64,000 nucleotides of DNA from NCBI RefSeq assembly GCF_030867095.1, contig NC_081828.1, positions 219,325,978-219,389,977 of the forward strand. Reading direction: 5' to 3'. This DNA comes from Alligator mississippiensis (lineage: Eukaryota; Chordata; Crocodylia; Alligatoridae). Below, piece after piece: positions 59,801 through 64,000 of the stretch. The position numbers and the translations under genes were made by a program. A model generated the notes under the pieces. The model saw nothing but the letters and a program-made list of their open reading frames with translations, made no database searches and was not told the DNA's origin. Numbering within the stretch: position 1 is the stretch's first letter; each line of letters opens with the position of its first letter.

Positions 59801-62800
59801 CACCAGACGTGACGAGAGCTGAGAGCTCAGCCAAATTCACAGAGGGTTGGACACGTGCTTGGAGCAAAATGGCATCAGAGGCTCTGGAGCAGGGAGCGAG
59901 GGGCACGGCCCCTGCATCACAACATCCTGGACCCTCAGTGCTGGAGCCTGCCAGGAAGAGAGGAACGGGGGGAAACCCAGCTCAGACCCATTCACTCTCC
60001 CTTCAGCCTCTGTGCTCTGCCCATGTAACACAGACCTGCTTGCAACTTTAAGGGCCCGTGGGCCCGTGCCCACCAAGAACAACCATGAGCTTCCCTTTCT
60101 AAGAGTGAAAGTAGCAGCTGATTTCTTGGGGCAGAGTAAAAGGAGAACAGGGAAGGGAGTGAGGTTCAAAACCAGGCATCCGAAGCAGGGATGCAGAGCA
60201 CACCGCACAGTGCCTGCTGGCCCGCCAGCGAGTCCAGCGGATGCTACCCGAGACGTGAGTGCACGAGGGACACGAAAGCATTCCCACAGTCCTCAGGGTC
60301 CTCCTTCCCGGTCAGAGATGATGAGGTTGGCAAGTGCCAGGAGGAGGTCAAGCAGGAGGTCCTGGGATGTGGAGAGTGTGGGCACAGTGGATCTCTGCTC
60401 TGACAGTCCACAGCAGTTCACGGACCTGGGGCACACCAGCCACGGGCACAGGGAACGGCACCGGCCTGTGCCGACATGGGACCTGGCTGGGGGGCAAGGT
60501 GTCATGGGGCACAGGGAACAGCCACAGAGACCAGGAGAGGGGCCGTGGCTGACGCGTGGCCCCTTCCCCACTCCCCGGCAGGGCCTGCTGGAGCAGGATG
60601 GGGCATGCGTGCCCCCCTCGCAGTGCGGCTGCCTGCAGCCGGGCCAGCCCCACGGCCCCACGTACCTGGCGGCAGGAGACACCGTCCTCGTGGGCTGCAA
60701 GGAGTGGTGAGCGCAAGGGCTGGCTGTGAGGAGTGGGGCTGGGGGGGCAAGACATGGGGCTCATGGGGCGCTGCTGACCGATGGCTCTGTCTTGCAGTGT
60801 GTGCCAGGAGGGCGAGCTGCACTGCAGCAGCCAGAACTGCCAGGGTAAGCATCTGTCCCCTCTCGCCCCATCATGGGTCCCTCCCCCGGGGAGCTGAGGC
60901 CTGTCATGAGCTGGAAAGGGCAGTGGGGGCATCTGCACCTCTCCAGATGGATGCATCCCACACCCCTGGCTCAGCCTTGGGCAAGCCCATGCTCATCTGT
61001 CCCAGCTCCCCCCTGCCCAGCCAAGCCTGGCACCCTCCCACGGGGTGAATCGGGAGCCAGTTTGGCCCCGTGTCTCTGCCTCCTCCCCATGGCTGTGTGT
61101 CCCTGGCAGGGCTTCTCCCCCTGAGTGACTGGACTGAGTGGACGCCCTGCGGTCCTTGCCTGCCCCTGGCAGCGCTGGGCCTGGGCACCACGGCACTGGT
61201 CGTGGCTCAGGGCAGCGGCTGGCAGGACGAGGAGCCCAGCATGGCCCTGGCCTCGGTGCAGCAGCGCTACCGCGTGTGCCTGGACCCACAGACGGGCTCG
61301 GCCTGGGCCGGCGAGGCGGTGCTGTGCTCTGCCCAGCTGCAGCAGGAGCGGCTTTGCCCAGACCCCCACATCTGCGATGGTAATGCCAGGCCCAGGGGTG
61401 TCCATGGGGAGACAGAGGGGTGGGACAGGGTCCCTGAGCTGCCCCAGCCCTCGTGGGGTGAGGGTAGCTGCAGCAGGGAGGATCCCCCCTCTCCGCACCT
61501 GTGCCCTCCATCCCAGACCCGTGCCAGTGGAGCCCCTGGAGCGCCTGGAGCCCCTGTCGCGAGCCCTGTAGCGGCGGTTTCCGCTTGCGCCGGCGCCAAC
61601 CCCAGCACCTGGCCAGTGACAAGCAGTGCCGTGGCGCCTGGTCCCAGTCCGAGAGCTGCAACACGGCTGCCTGCCCAGGTAACCCCTCATCCTGGGGCTG
61701 CCCAGTGCCCATCCAGGCTATGGTTCAGGCTGGTGCCAGGGTTTTGGGTCCCTCGTGGTTGGTGGGCACCAGGGGCTGGGTGTGGGACAAACCTAGCTCC
61801 CCTATCCTTTCATCCTGGCCACGTGCTGACTCAATGTCCCCTGCCAGGGGAGAAGTGTGAGGACCGGGGCAAGGCCTATGCCCCAACCTGCGCCAACCGC
61901 TGCCCCCGGACCTGTGCTGACCTCTGGGACCACGTGGAGTGTCTGCAGGGCCCCTGCAAGCCAGGTACCCCCATCCTGTCCCCCAACTCCCACTCTGTCC
62001 CTCTCCATGCTCAGGGCAGTGACATCCCTCATTGCGCTCTTCCCTGCAGGGTGCCGGTGCCCCGAGGGGCAGCTCCTGCAGGATGGGGTGTGCGTGCCTG
62101 TGGCTGAGTGCCTCTGTGGACTCCCCAGTACCAATGTCACCCTGGAGCTGTGGCCTGGGCAGGCCGCTGAGCTGGATTGCCACAACTGGTAAGAGGGGCA
62201 GGAGGCCATTGACACAGCTGCCACCACGCTCATGGAGCACCCCAGGTCCCACGGCAGGGAGAGCGTTGAGGCCTCCTGCAGCTAGTGCTGCGGGAGCTGA
62301 AGGGTTAATGGGGTTCCTCCCTGCCCCTGGGGGTGCAGGGCACAGTGGGGCTGCACCCGGGTGGTGGAAGGTGCTCAGAACCCCCCCTAACCCGCCTGCT
62401 TCCCGCAGCACTTGTGAGAACGGGACATTCGCCTGCCCGGCCCCCGAGTGCCCATCCTATGGGCCCTGGGCCGGCTGGAGCCCCTGCTCCCAGAGCTGCG
62501 GGGGGGGCCGTGCCCTGCGCCACAGGCCCTGCCACGAGAGCCCCCACGGTGCCCCCTGCTCTGCCCAGGCCATGGAGGAGGTGACAGTTTGCAACCCACA
62601 GCCCTGCGCCGGTGAGTGCTTACCTTGCGGTCCCACAACCCTGCCCGGGGAGCACCTACCCCATGGTGCCCACCTCTCAACCTTGCCTGGGGAGTGCTTG
62701 CCCGTGGCCTACCCAATTCAGTGTCCCCCCAGCCCTGGCTGGCATGGGCACACCAGGGCACCTTCCCAGCTGGGCGCAACACCTGTCCTCGGCCATGGGC

Positions 62801-63493
62801 CAGGCCTCTCCCTCCCTCCCACTGCCCAGGGCAGTGAGGCTGGTCCCTCCATGCAGTGGGGGCATCCCCACGGCTCTGACCCCCTGCCCCGGTTTTGCAG
62901 CCAGCTGCCAGGTGAGCACATGGTCGGCATGGAGCCCCTGCAGCGCCAGCTGTGGCGGGGGCATCTCGGAGCAGAGCCGGCACCTGCTGGACCCGGGTGA
63001 GAGCGGGAGCCAGGACTGCCCCGGCCTGCTGCTGCGGCTGCATCGTCCGTGCAACACCCACGGCTGTGCCCCAGGTATGGGCCGGGATGCGGGGGGCACG
63101 GGTGGACGGGAGTGGGGGCACAGCCCTGAGTGCCATGAGGGGGCAGGGGCTCCAGCAGGGGGCGCTGTGCTGGGGGGCAGGGGGTGTCATGCTGCAGGGA
63201 GGGGTCCAGGGTCAGCAGGGGCACACACCCCCATAGCCAATGCAGGTGGCAGTGCCCAGCAGGGGGTGCTGGGGTACAGGGGGGTAGCTGGGAGGGCAGG
63301 GCTCAATGCAGGATGGGGGGTTGCCTGGCCACCTGGTCCGTGACTCCCCCACCTCTCCCCCGCAGAGTGCCCAGGTGGCCAAGTGCACCGTGACTGTGCC
63401 AACGCCTGCCCCCGTGCCTGCTCCGACCTGCGCCCGGGCACCGCCTGCCAGCAGGAGCCCTGTGAGCCCGGCTGCGCCTGCCCACCTGGCCAG
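11703..63493 (+). CDS. SSPO: SCO-spondin, 3'-partial, 104 coding exons in the window
   Basis: SSPO encodes the giant glycoprotein secreted by the subcommissural organ and floor plate into cerebrospinal fluid, where it assembles into Reissner fiber. The exons listed in the domain entries hold about 16.3 kb of coding sequence (about 5,440 codons), already as long as mammalian or chicken SCO-spondin (about 5,100-5,300 aa, from memory), with the C-terminus still missing. The start at 11703 was chosen for its strong context (GAGATGG) and in-frame signal peptide; a second in-frame ATG lies at 11718. Domain order: EMI, three vWD-C8-TIL units, LDLa cluster, TSR, F5/8C, LDLa, F5/8C, Pro/Thr linker, LDLa, TIL/VWC/TSR cassettes. 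Splice phases agree throughout except between exons 48 and 49. Intron 27 is GC-AG. No in-frame stop interrupts any exon, so the gene appears functional. Confidence 0.93.
12491..13246 (+). CDS. SSPO: SSPO exons 2-4: EMI domain
   Basis: Exons 12491-12703, 12811-12893 and 13076-13246. They encode [51 protein letters not shown] and [11 protein letters not shown], the cysteine pattern of the SCO-spondin EMI domain (about residues 37-192). WNRT is an N-glycosylation site. Exon 4 continues with [10 protein letters not shown] and [13 protein letters not shown], the second half typical of SCO-spondin. Confidence 0.9.
13443..18160 (+). CDS. SSPO: SSPO exons 5-11: vWD1, C8-1 and TIL
   Basis: Exons 13443-13693, 14561-14663, 15105-15263, 16106-16191, 16935-17063, 17161-17323 and 17920-18160. 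vWD1 runs from [19 protein letters not shown] (about residue 215) through [11 protein letters not shown] to [14 protein letters not shown]8-1 spans QPCEDAAEV to DWRRPGFCG. The TIL exon starts [13 protein letters not shown] and ends CNQ with a split Cys codon. The acceptor of exon 9 is a tandem CAGCAG (16932-16937), allowing loss of one Gln. Confidence 0.9.
13985..14530 (+). mobile_element. LINE (CR1/L2-clade) fragments in SSPO intron 5
   Basis: The first part resembles degenerate CR1 (CAGAGAAGGGCAACAAGGAT). The second (about 14230-14520) is shared with 26690-26990 and 59755-60030, for example GGAAAGGGGCATCAGGAGCT and a GCTCAGCTCCAATCACTCTC-like segment. It encodes remnants of a reverse-transcriptase C-terminus. 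Confidence 0.6.
15420..15900. repeat. GT/CA-rich alternating purine-pyrimidine tract, SSPO intron 7
   Basis: Irregular runs of CACATG/GTGTGC units over nearly 500 bp, for example CACACATGTGAGCATACAGA. No fixed period. This type of sequence can adopt Z-DNA. Confidence 0.8.
16372..16745. repeat. 61-bp AT-rich tandem repeat ending in a perfect hairpin
   Basis: TTACTTTGCAC-type marks recur at 16425, 16487, 16548, 16609 and 16670, a 61-62-bp period with about five units. The array ends with CATTGTGCGATTCAC, a 2-nt loop and its exact complement (16699-16730). The flanks TGTAGCGGG occur at both edges. Confidence 0.85.
17465..17695. repeat. CA-rich low-complexity tract, SSPO intron 10
   Basis: CACACTCACAC-type simple sequence with CTCTCT runs, immediately downstream of exon 10. 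Confidence 0.75.
18236..18435. repeat. 40-bp minisatellite, five units, SSPO intron 11
   Basis: AGAATCCTTTGTGGTGGGTC-type unit starts recur exactly every 40 bp at 18236, 18276, 18316, 18356 and 18396. Units 1 and 3 carry TGGAGGCTG while units 2, 4 and 5 carry TGGCTGC, so it is partly a higher-order repeat of 80 bp. Confidence 0.9.
18694..23911 (+). CDS. SSPO: SSPO exons 12-19: vWD2, C8-2 and TIL region
   Basis: Exons 18694-18832, 19006-19132, 19415-19587, 19737-19958, 20793-20958, 22217-22466, 23339-23519 and 23817-23911. vWD2 starts [19 protein letters not shown] and includes [19 protein letters not shown]8-2 spans [13 protein letters not shown] to [12 protein letters not shown] module (exon 17), a VWC-like and second TIL module (exons 18-19) follow. 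The donor of exon 17 (CCTG|GTGTGTAG) is weak. The 1,258-nt intron 16 holds an antisense CR1. Confidence 0.9.
20040..20510. repeat. GT-rich tract with an embedded CR1 3' end, SSPO intron 15
   Basis: TGTGTGCTCAC-type units recur across the intron. A CR1 3' tail (GGTCGGAAGGGACCTCAATA, inverted) is inserted at about 20297-20353. Confidence 0.75.
21033..22100 (-). mobile_element. 5'-truncated CR1 LINE, antisense in SSPO intron 16
   Basis: The minus-strand open frame 22104-21121 (327 codons) is uninterrupted. It shows reverse-transcriptase motifs [20 protein letters not shown] and FADDTKL, then the CR1 C-terminal region ending near LPREVV. The tail (21033-21095) is the CR1 3' end seen elsewhere in the window. 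The N-terminal part of the RT and the endonuclease are missing. Confidence 0.92.
24005..28679 (+). CDS. SSPO: SSPO exons 20-26: vWD3, C8-3 and TIL
   Basis: Exons 24005-24261, 25800-25934, 26203-26405, 27131-27258, 27580-27689, 27851-28000 and 28586-28679. vWD3 starts [19 protein letters not shown] and ends [12 protein letters not shown]8-3 runs from [13 protein letters not shown] to WRSQDLC, and TIL from [16 protein letters not shown]. The GDPH tetrapeptide, absent from vWD1 and vWD2 (GNPH in vWD2), is a known autocleavage motif in some vWD proteins. Confidence 0.9.
24336..24850 (-). mobile_element. Two inverted CR1-like fragments, SSPO intron 20
   Basis: A CR1 tail (AAAAGGGACCTCGAGAGATC) lies at 24336-24425. 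A second, older fragment at 24680-24850 reads on the minus strand as [19 protein letters not shown], a remnant of the RT C-terminus. Confidence 0.65.
25123..25473. mobile_element. AT-rich nonautonomous inverted-repeat element
   Basis: GGTCAATTGACCGGTCAGAT (from 25146) is matched in inverted form by 25403-25431 (GGTCAATGGACTGGTCAGAT in reverse). The whole is flanked by direct copies of AGCTTAATT (25123-25131 and 25465-25473). The interior is T/A-rich and noncoding. A hAT-like MITE is the best fit. Confidence 0.65.
26485..26995 (+). mobile_element. LINE fragment, SSPO intron 22
   Basis: Shares long segments with 14230-14520 and 59755-60030 (GTGCTTGGAGGAAAGGGGCA and others). The plus frame shows RT C-terminus-like remnants. 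Confidence 0.65.
28969..32729 (+). CDS. SSPO: SSPO exons 27-33: ten LDL-receptor class A repeats and first TSR
   Basis: Exons 28969-29369, 29588-29818, 30276-30482, 30739-30975, 31109-31231, 32118-32209 and 32492-32729. Three LDLa repeats share exon 27 ([36 protein letters not shown]), two lie in exon 28, one in 29, two in 30, one in 31 and one split across 32/33. The acidic calcium-binding ends ([24 protein letters not shown]) are intact in most. Exon 29 also carries a Pro/Thr stretch. Exon 33 ends with TSR1, [14 protein letters not shown]. The intron after exon 27 starts with GC, not GT. Confidence 0.9.
29866..30185. repeat. 56-bp minisatellite with recurring AAGATGGC, SSPO intron 28
   Basis: GCCAAGATGGC-like marks at about 29867, 29923, 29979 and 30034 give a 55-56-bp period; further diverged copies lie near 30126 and 30172. 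The unit also carries GGGCCATCCATCAGGGTGG. Confidence 0.85.
31232..32117 (+). other. SSPO intron 31, no feature recognised
   Basis: 886 nt between LDLa exons. I see no exon-like block with splice sites and no repeat shared elsewhere in the window. Confidence 0.5.
32973..35565 (+). CDS. SSPO: SSPO exons 34-40: TSRs 2-3, TIL, VWC and linker
   Basis: Exons 32973-33125 (TSR2, [14 protein letters not shown]), 33340-33480 and 34102-34284 (TIL, then a VWC-like [14 protein letters not shown]), 34358-34508 (TSR3, [14 protein letters not shown]), 34756-34915 and 35151-35205 (VWC-like, [14 protein letters not shown]), and 35446-35565 (Thr/Pro-rich linker). TSR2 and TSR3 lack the canonical CSxTCG, so they are unlikely fucosylation sites there. 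Confidence 0.88.
35915..36275. repeat. TG-rich tract, SSPO intron 40
   Basis: Long irregular GTGTGTGCATG sequence with ATGTAT interruptions and two GGGGGG runs. No fixed period. Confidence 0.85.
36418..38050 (+). CDS. SSPO: SSPO exons 41-43: first F5/8 type C (discoidin) domain
   Basis: Exons 36418-36636, 36958-37085 and 37909-38050 (about residues 2211-2373). The sequence begins [20 protein letters not shown], includes YLQVDLLEP and [18 protein letters not shown], and ends [13 protein letters not shown]. These are the coagulation factor V/VIII C-domain landmarks. A hAT-like element abuts the acceptor of exon 43. Confidence 0.88.
37250..37562. repeat. TG/CA-rich tract, SSPO intron 42
   Basis: Alternating purine-pyrimidine sequence (CACATGTGTGTCTATGTACA and similar), upstream of the hAT-like insertion in the same intron. 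Confidence 0.8.
37601..37898. mobile_element. hAT-like nonautonomous transposon at the exon 43 acceptor
   Basis: The left end CAGTGCTGGATT and the right end (reverse) CAGTGCTAGATT match at 11 of 12 positions, both followed by a GTTTAGGGCCTCA subterminal motif. The 8-bp flanks CTCCTGGC and CTTTTGGC match at 6 of 8, fitting a hAT target duplication. The interior is AT-rich and noncoding. Confidence 0.8.
38226..38950 (+). CDS. SSPO: SSPO exons 44-45: two LDLa repeats
   Basis: Exons 38226-38390 and 38761-38950. Repeat 11 reads [14 protein letters not shown] to [11 protein letters not shown]. Repeat 12 reads [21 protein letters not shown] to [11 protein letters not shown]. Exon 45 ends in phase 2 at GATGAG|GTACCG. 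Confidence 0.88.
38420..38640 (+). mobile_element. CR1 3' fragment, SSPO intron 44
   Basis: Contains GGGCTGATCCTGCCTCAGGC and GGTTGGACTGGATGTGGCCC, the CR1 3' tail pattern. Confidence 0.7.
39273..40856 (+). CDS. SSPO: SSPO exons 46-50: linker and second F5/8 type C domain
   Basis: Exons 39273-39318 and 39643-39700 are short linkers ([19 protein letters not shown]). The F5/8C domain uses 39836-39954, 40268-40472 and 40715-40856: [58 protein letters not shown]. Its last exon has the same length (142 nt) as exon 43. The junction 39954/40268 is unresolved: the best donor (AAT|GTGTAT) leaves phase 0, whereas the acceptor CTCCAG|G needs phase 2. Confidence 0.8.
41046..41766 (+). CDS. SSPO: SSPO exons 51-52: Pro/Thr-rich mucin-like linker
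   Basis: Exons 41046-41192 and 41392-41766 give about 174 residues rich in Pro, Ala, Thr, Gly and Ser with no cysteine. This suggests an extended O-glycosylated spacer between F5/8C-2 and the next LDLa pair. The acceptor of exon 52 is a tandem CAGCAG. Confidence 0.8.
42078..42502 (+). CDS. SSPO: SSPO exons 53-54: LDLa repeats 13-14
   Basis: Exons 42078-42206 and 42332-42502. The repeats read [20 protein letters not shown] to [11 protein letters not shown] and [20 protein letters not shown] to [11 protein letters not shown]. All six cysteines and the acidic calcium-binding end are present in each. Confidence 0.9.
42602..46145 (+). CDS. SSPO: SSPO exons 55-62: TSR pair, TIL/VWC, three TSRs
   Basis: Exons 42602-42766 ([17 protein letters not shown]), 43031-43210 ([17 protein letters not shown]), 43465-43587 and 43890-44019 (TIL), 44817-44942 with 45188-45279 (VWC end plus a TSR split by an intron, [14 protein letters not shown]), 45555-45743 ([17 protein letters not shown]) and 45981-46145 ([17 protein letters not shown]). 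[12 protein letters not shown] closely resembles the SCO-spondin TSR consensus peptide described as neuro-active (from memory). Confidence 0.88.
44035..44525. repeat. Degenerate CTGCACACTGC repeat, SSPO intron 58
   Basis: About 40 short units based on CTGCACACTGC, CTGCCCACTGC and CCTACTGCAC fill almost 500 bp right after exon 58, with a longer internal duplication. Confidence 0.85.
46263..49199 (+). CDS. SSPO: SSPO exons 63-71: two TIL-VWC-TSR-TSR cassettes
   Basis: Exons 46263-46515 (TIL), 46739-46785 (47 nt, VWC end), 47003-47173 and 47345-47476 (TSRs); then 47745-47890 and 48030-48124 (TIL), 48205-48257 (VWC end), 48667-48837 and 49029-49199 (TSRs, [17 protein letters not shown] and [17 protein letters not shown]). 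The second TSR of the first cassette (47345-47476) is about 13 codons shorter than the 171-nt standard. Confidence 0.88.
49419..52914 (+). CDS. SSPO: SSPO exons 72-80: two further TIL-VWC-TSR-TSR cassettes
   Basis: Exons 49419-49498 and 49648-49817 (TIL), 50027-50073 (47 nt), 50306-50506 and 50683-50853 (TSRs); then 51094-51291 and 51895-51991 (TIL), 52192-52415 (VWC end fused to a TSR in one exon) and 52765-52914 ([20 protein letters not shown]). The CSVTCG and CSRTCG motifs fit O-fucosylation consensus; WxxW motifs fit C-mannosylation. Confidence 0.88.
51340..51625 (+). mobile_element. CR1 3' fragment, SSPO intron 77
   Basis: Shares GTTTGTCTGGGCTGGTTTGG, GGGGCTGATCCTGCCTCA and a GGCTTGGACTGGAAGTGACC tail with the copies at 8.0, 38.5 and 57.8 kb. 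Confidence 0.7.
53006..55526 (+). CDS. SSPO: SSPO exons 81-87: TIL and four TSRs
   Basis: Exons 53006-53172 and 53546-53706 (TIL), 54010-54230 (VWC end plus [17 protein letters not shown]), 54350-54391 (14-codon linker), 54567-54734 (TSR lacking the usual Gly after CTRTC-like core: CSRTCTDPE), 55036-55245 ([17 protein letters not shown]) and 55359-55526 ([17 protein letters not shown]). Confidence 0.88.
53815..53990 (-). mobile_element. Inverted CR1 3' fragment, SSPO intron 82
   Basis: The reverse complement of the same CR1 tail: CATCCAGTCCAAGCCCAGCC, GAGGCAGGATCAGGCC, then CAAACCCCGTGTCCGA. Confidence 0.7.
55958..58928 (+). CDS. SSPO: SSPO exons 88-94: TIL-VWC, split TSR, VWC and three TSRs
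   Basis: Exons 55958-56089 (TIL), 56680-56920 (TIL end, VWC and TSR start in one exon), 57051-57203 (TSR end), 57386-57432 (47-nt VWC end), 57508-57678, 58166-58336 (TSRs, 171 nt each) and 58764-58928 (TSR with CSCSFLVQQ in place of CSxTCG). The single exon at 56680 corresponds to units separated by introns elsewhere, so an intron is absent here. Confidence 0.87.
56335..56585. repeat. CA-rich tract, SSPO intron 88
   Basis: CACACACATGCACAC-type alternating sequence throughout the middle of the intron. Confidence 0.8.
57735..58115 (+). mobile_element. CR1-type fragment, SSPO intron 92
   Basis: Diverged copy of the 7951-8375 repeat (GGTTTTGCCTTCCTCAGCAG, GCAGGAAGGGATTTCC), ending GGGGGCTGGACATGACCCCC. 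Confidence 0.6.
59189..63493 (+). CDS. SSPO: SSPO exons 95-104: last TIL/TSR cassettes in the window
   Basis: Exons 59189-59319 and 60582-60706 (TIL), 60798-60844 (47 nt), 61110-61379 (divergent long TSR), 61517-61678 (TSR), 61848-61964 and 62050-62188 (TIL), 62409-62611 and 62901-63074 (TSRs, [14 protein letters not shown] and [14 protein letters not shown]) and 63366-63493 (start of the next [14 protein letters not shown]). The last exon ends in phase 0 at CCAG|GTGGGT, so the protein continues beyond 64000. Confidence 0.87.
59355..60040 (+). mobile_element. CR1 3' end plus adjoining LINE fragment, SSPO intron 95
   Basis: The sense-strand part at 59461-59670 encodes [26 protein letters not shown] and [13 protein letters not shown], the end of CR1 ORF2, then the GGTTGGACTAGATGTGCCCT tail. 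A second LINE segment (59755-60030) is shared with introns 5 and 22. Confidence 0.85.
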
Positions 63494-64000
63494 GTGGGTG
63501 CCAGCTCCGTCCAGACTCCCCTGCCCGCTATCTCCACCCAGGCAGGGCCTTGGGACATTGCCCTCACAGCCCTCCCGGGCCAGCCTCTGTGGCTTCTAGC
63601 CCTCGACCCCCTGGGCCAGGCCAGATGGGCTGAGCCCCCTCCCCAACCTCACCCCACTAAGCTCTGCACACAGGAGGGGGGTCACCAGGGGTGGTGCTGG
63701 GCACGTGGAAGGGGTAGAACTTGGTGATGGGCGGGGCTTGGTGGGTGGGGCTAGTGCAGCAGGGGGAGGAGTCTAGAGCAGAGGGGAAGGGTCCTGGGCA
63801 GAGGGGAAGGCACCTGGGATAGCTCCTGCTCCCAGGCTGCCCAGGTCAGGCAGGGGCAGGTGGGCTCCAAGTCCAGCTAAGGGGAGGGCTAATGGCCCCG
63901 GCTGGTCCTCAGCCTCCTCCTTATGGCTCTGCCCCATGTCAGCAGGGGGCCCAGGGGAGGGTCTCTGGGAAGCTGCTTTAGCCTGGCTTGAGGGTGGAGG
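63494..64000 (+). other. SSPO: SSPO intron 104, truncated by the window edge
   Basis: No further exon was found before 64000. The remaining TIL/TSR units and the expected C-terminal cystine knot lie downstream. Confidence 0.6.

Overview
The window is GC-rich vertebrate nuclear DNA with multi-exon genes, GT-AG introns, and many CR1-clade LINE 3' fragments with small DNA-transposon relics. The CR1 tails (a 'GGGTCGGAAGGGACCTCAAT'-like 3' end), the lack of any mammalian repeat and the abundant GT/CA arrays suggest a sauropsid. A crocodilian is my best guess and a turtle the next; this is inferred from repeat style, not proven. No bacterial, viral or organellar gene is present.

Two genes lie head to head. 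Positions 7-4349, minus strand, hold a C2H2 zinc-finger gene that I identify as ZNF467, the mammalian neighbour of SSPO. It has a 12-finger terminal exon, a KRAB-B-like exon and a start codon inside what was once a KRAB-A box. A minisatellite of TATA-like units (5411-5835) and a CpG island (5836-6540) with a plausible noncoding first exon lie upstream. Positions 6.5-11.1 kb hold LINE and DNA-transposon debris and no recognisable gene.

From about 11.1 kb to the right edge, plus strand, lies SSPO (SCO-spondin), the giant secreted glycoprotein of the subcommissural organ and Reissner fiber. I resolve a TATA box and noncoding exon, a signal-peptide exon (11703-11812), and 103 further coding exons up to 63493. 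Together they hold about 16.3 kb of coding sequence (about 5,440 codons). Splice phases agree at every junction except one (39954/40268), and one intron uses a GC donor. The domain order is: signal peptide; EMI; three vWD-C8-TIL units; ten LDL-receptor class A repeats; TSRs with TIL/VWC; a first F5/8C domain; two LDLa; a second F5/8C; a Pro/Thr-rich linker; two LDLa; then repeated TIL-VWC-TSR-TSR cassettes (about 28 TSRs in total). The C-terminal end, including the expected CTCK knot, lies beyond the window.

SSPO introns hold most of the unusual structure. This includes a 61-bp tandem repeat ending in a perfect 15-bp hairpin, a 40-bp and a 56-bp minisatellite, an antisense CR1 with a 327-codon open reading frame, an AT-rich inverted-repeat element, and a hAT-like element inserted directly against the 3' splice site of exon 43.
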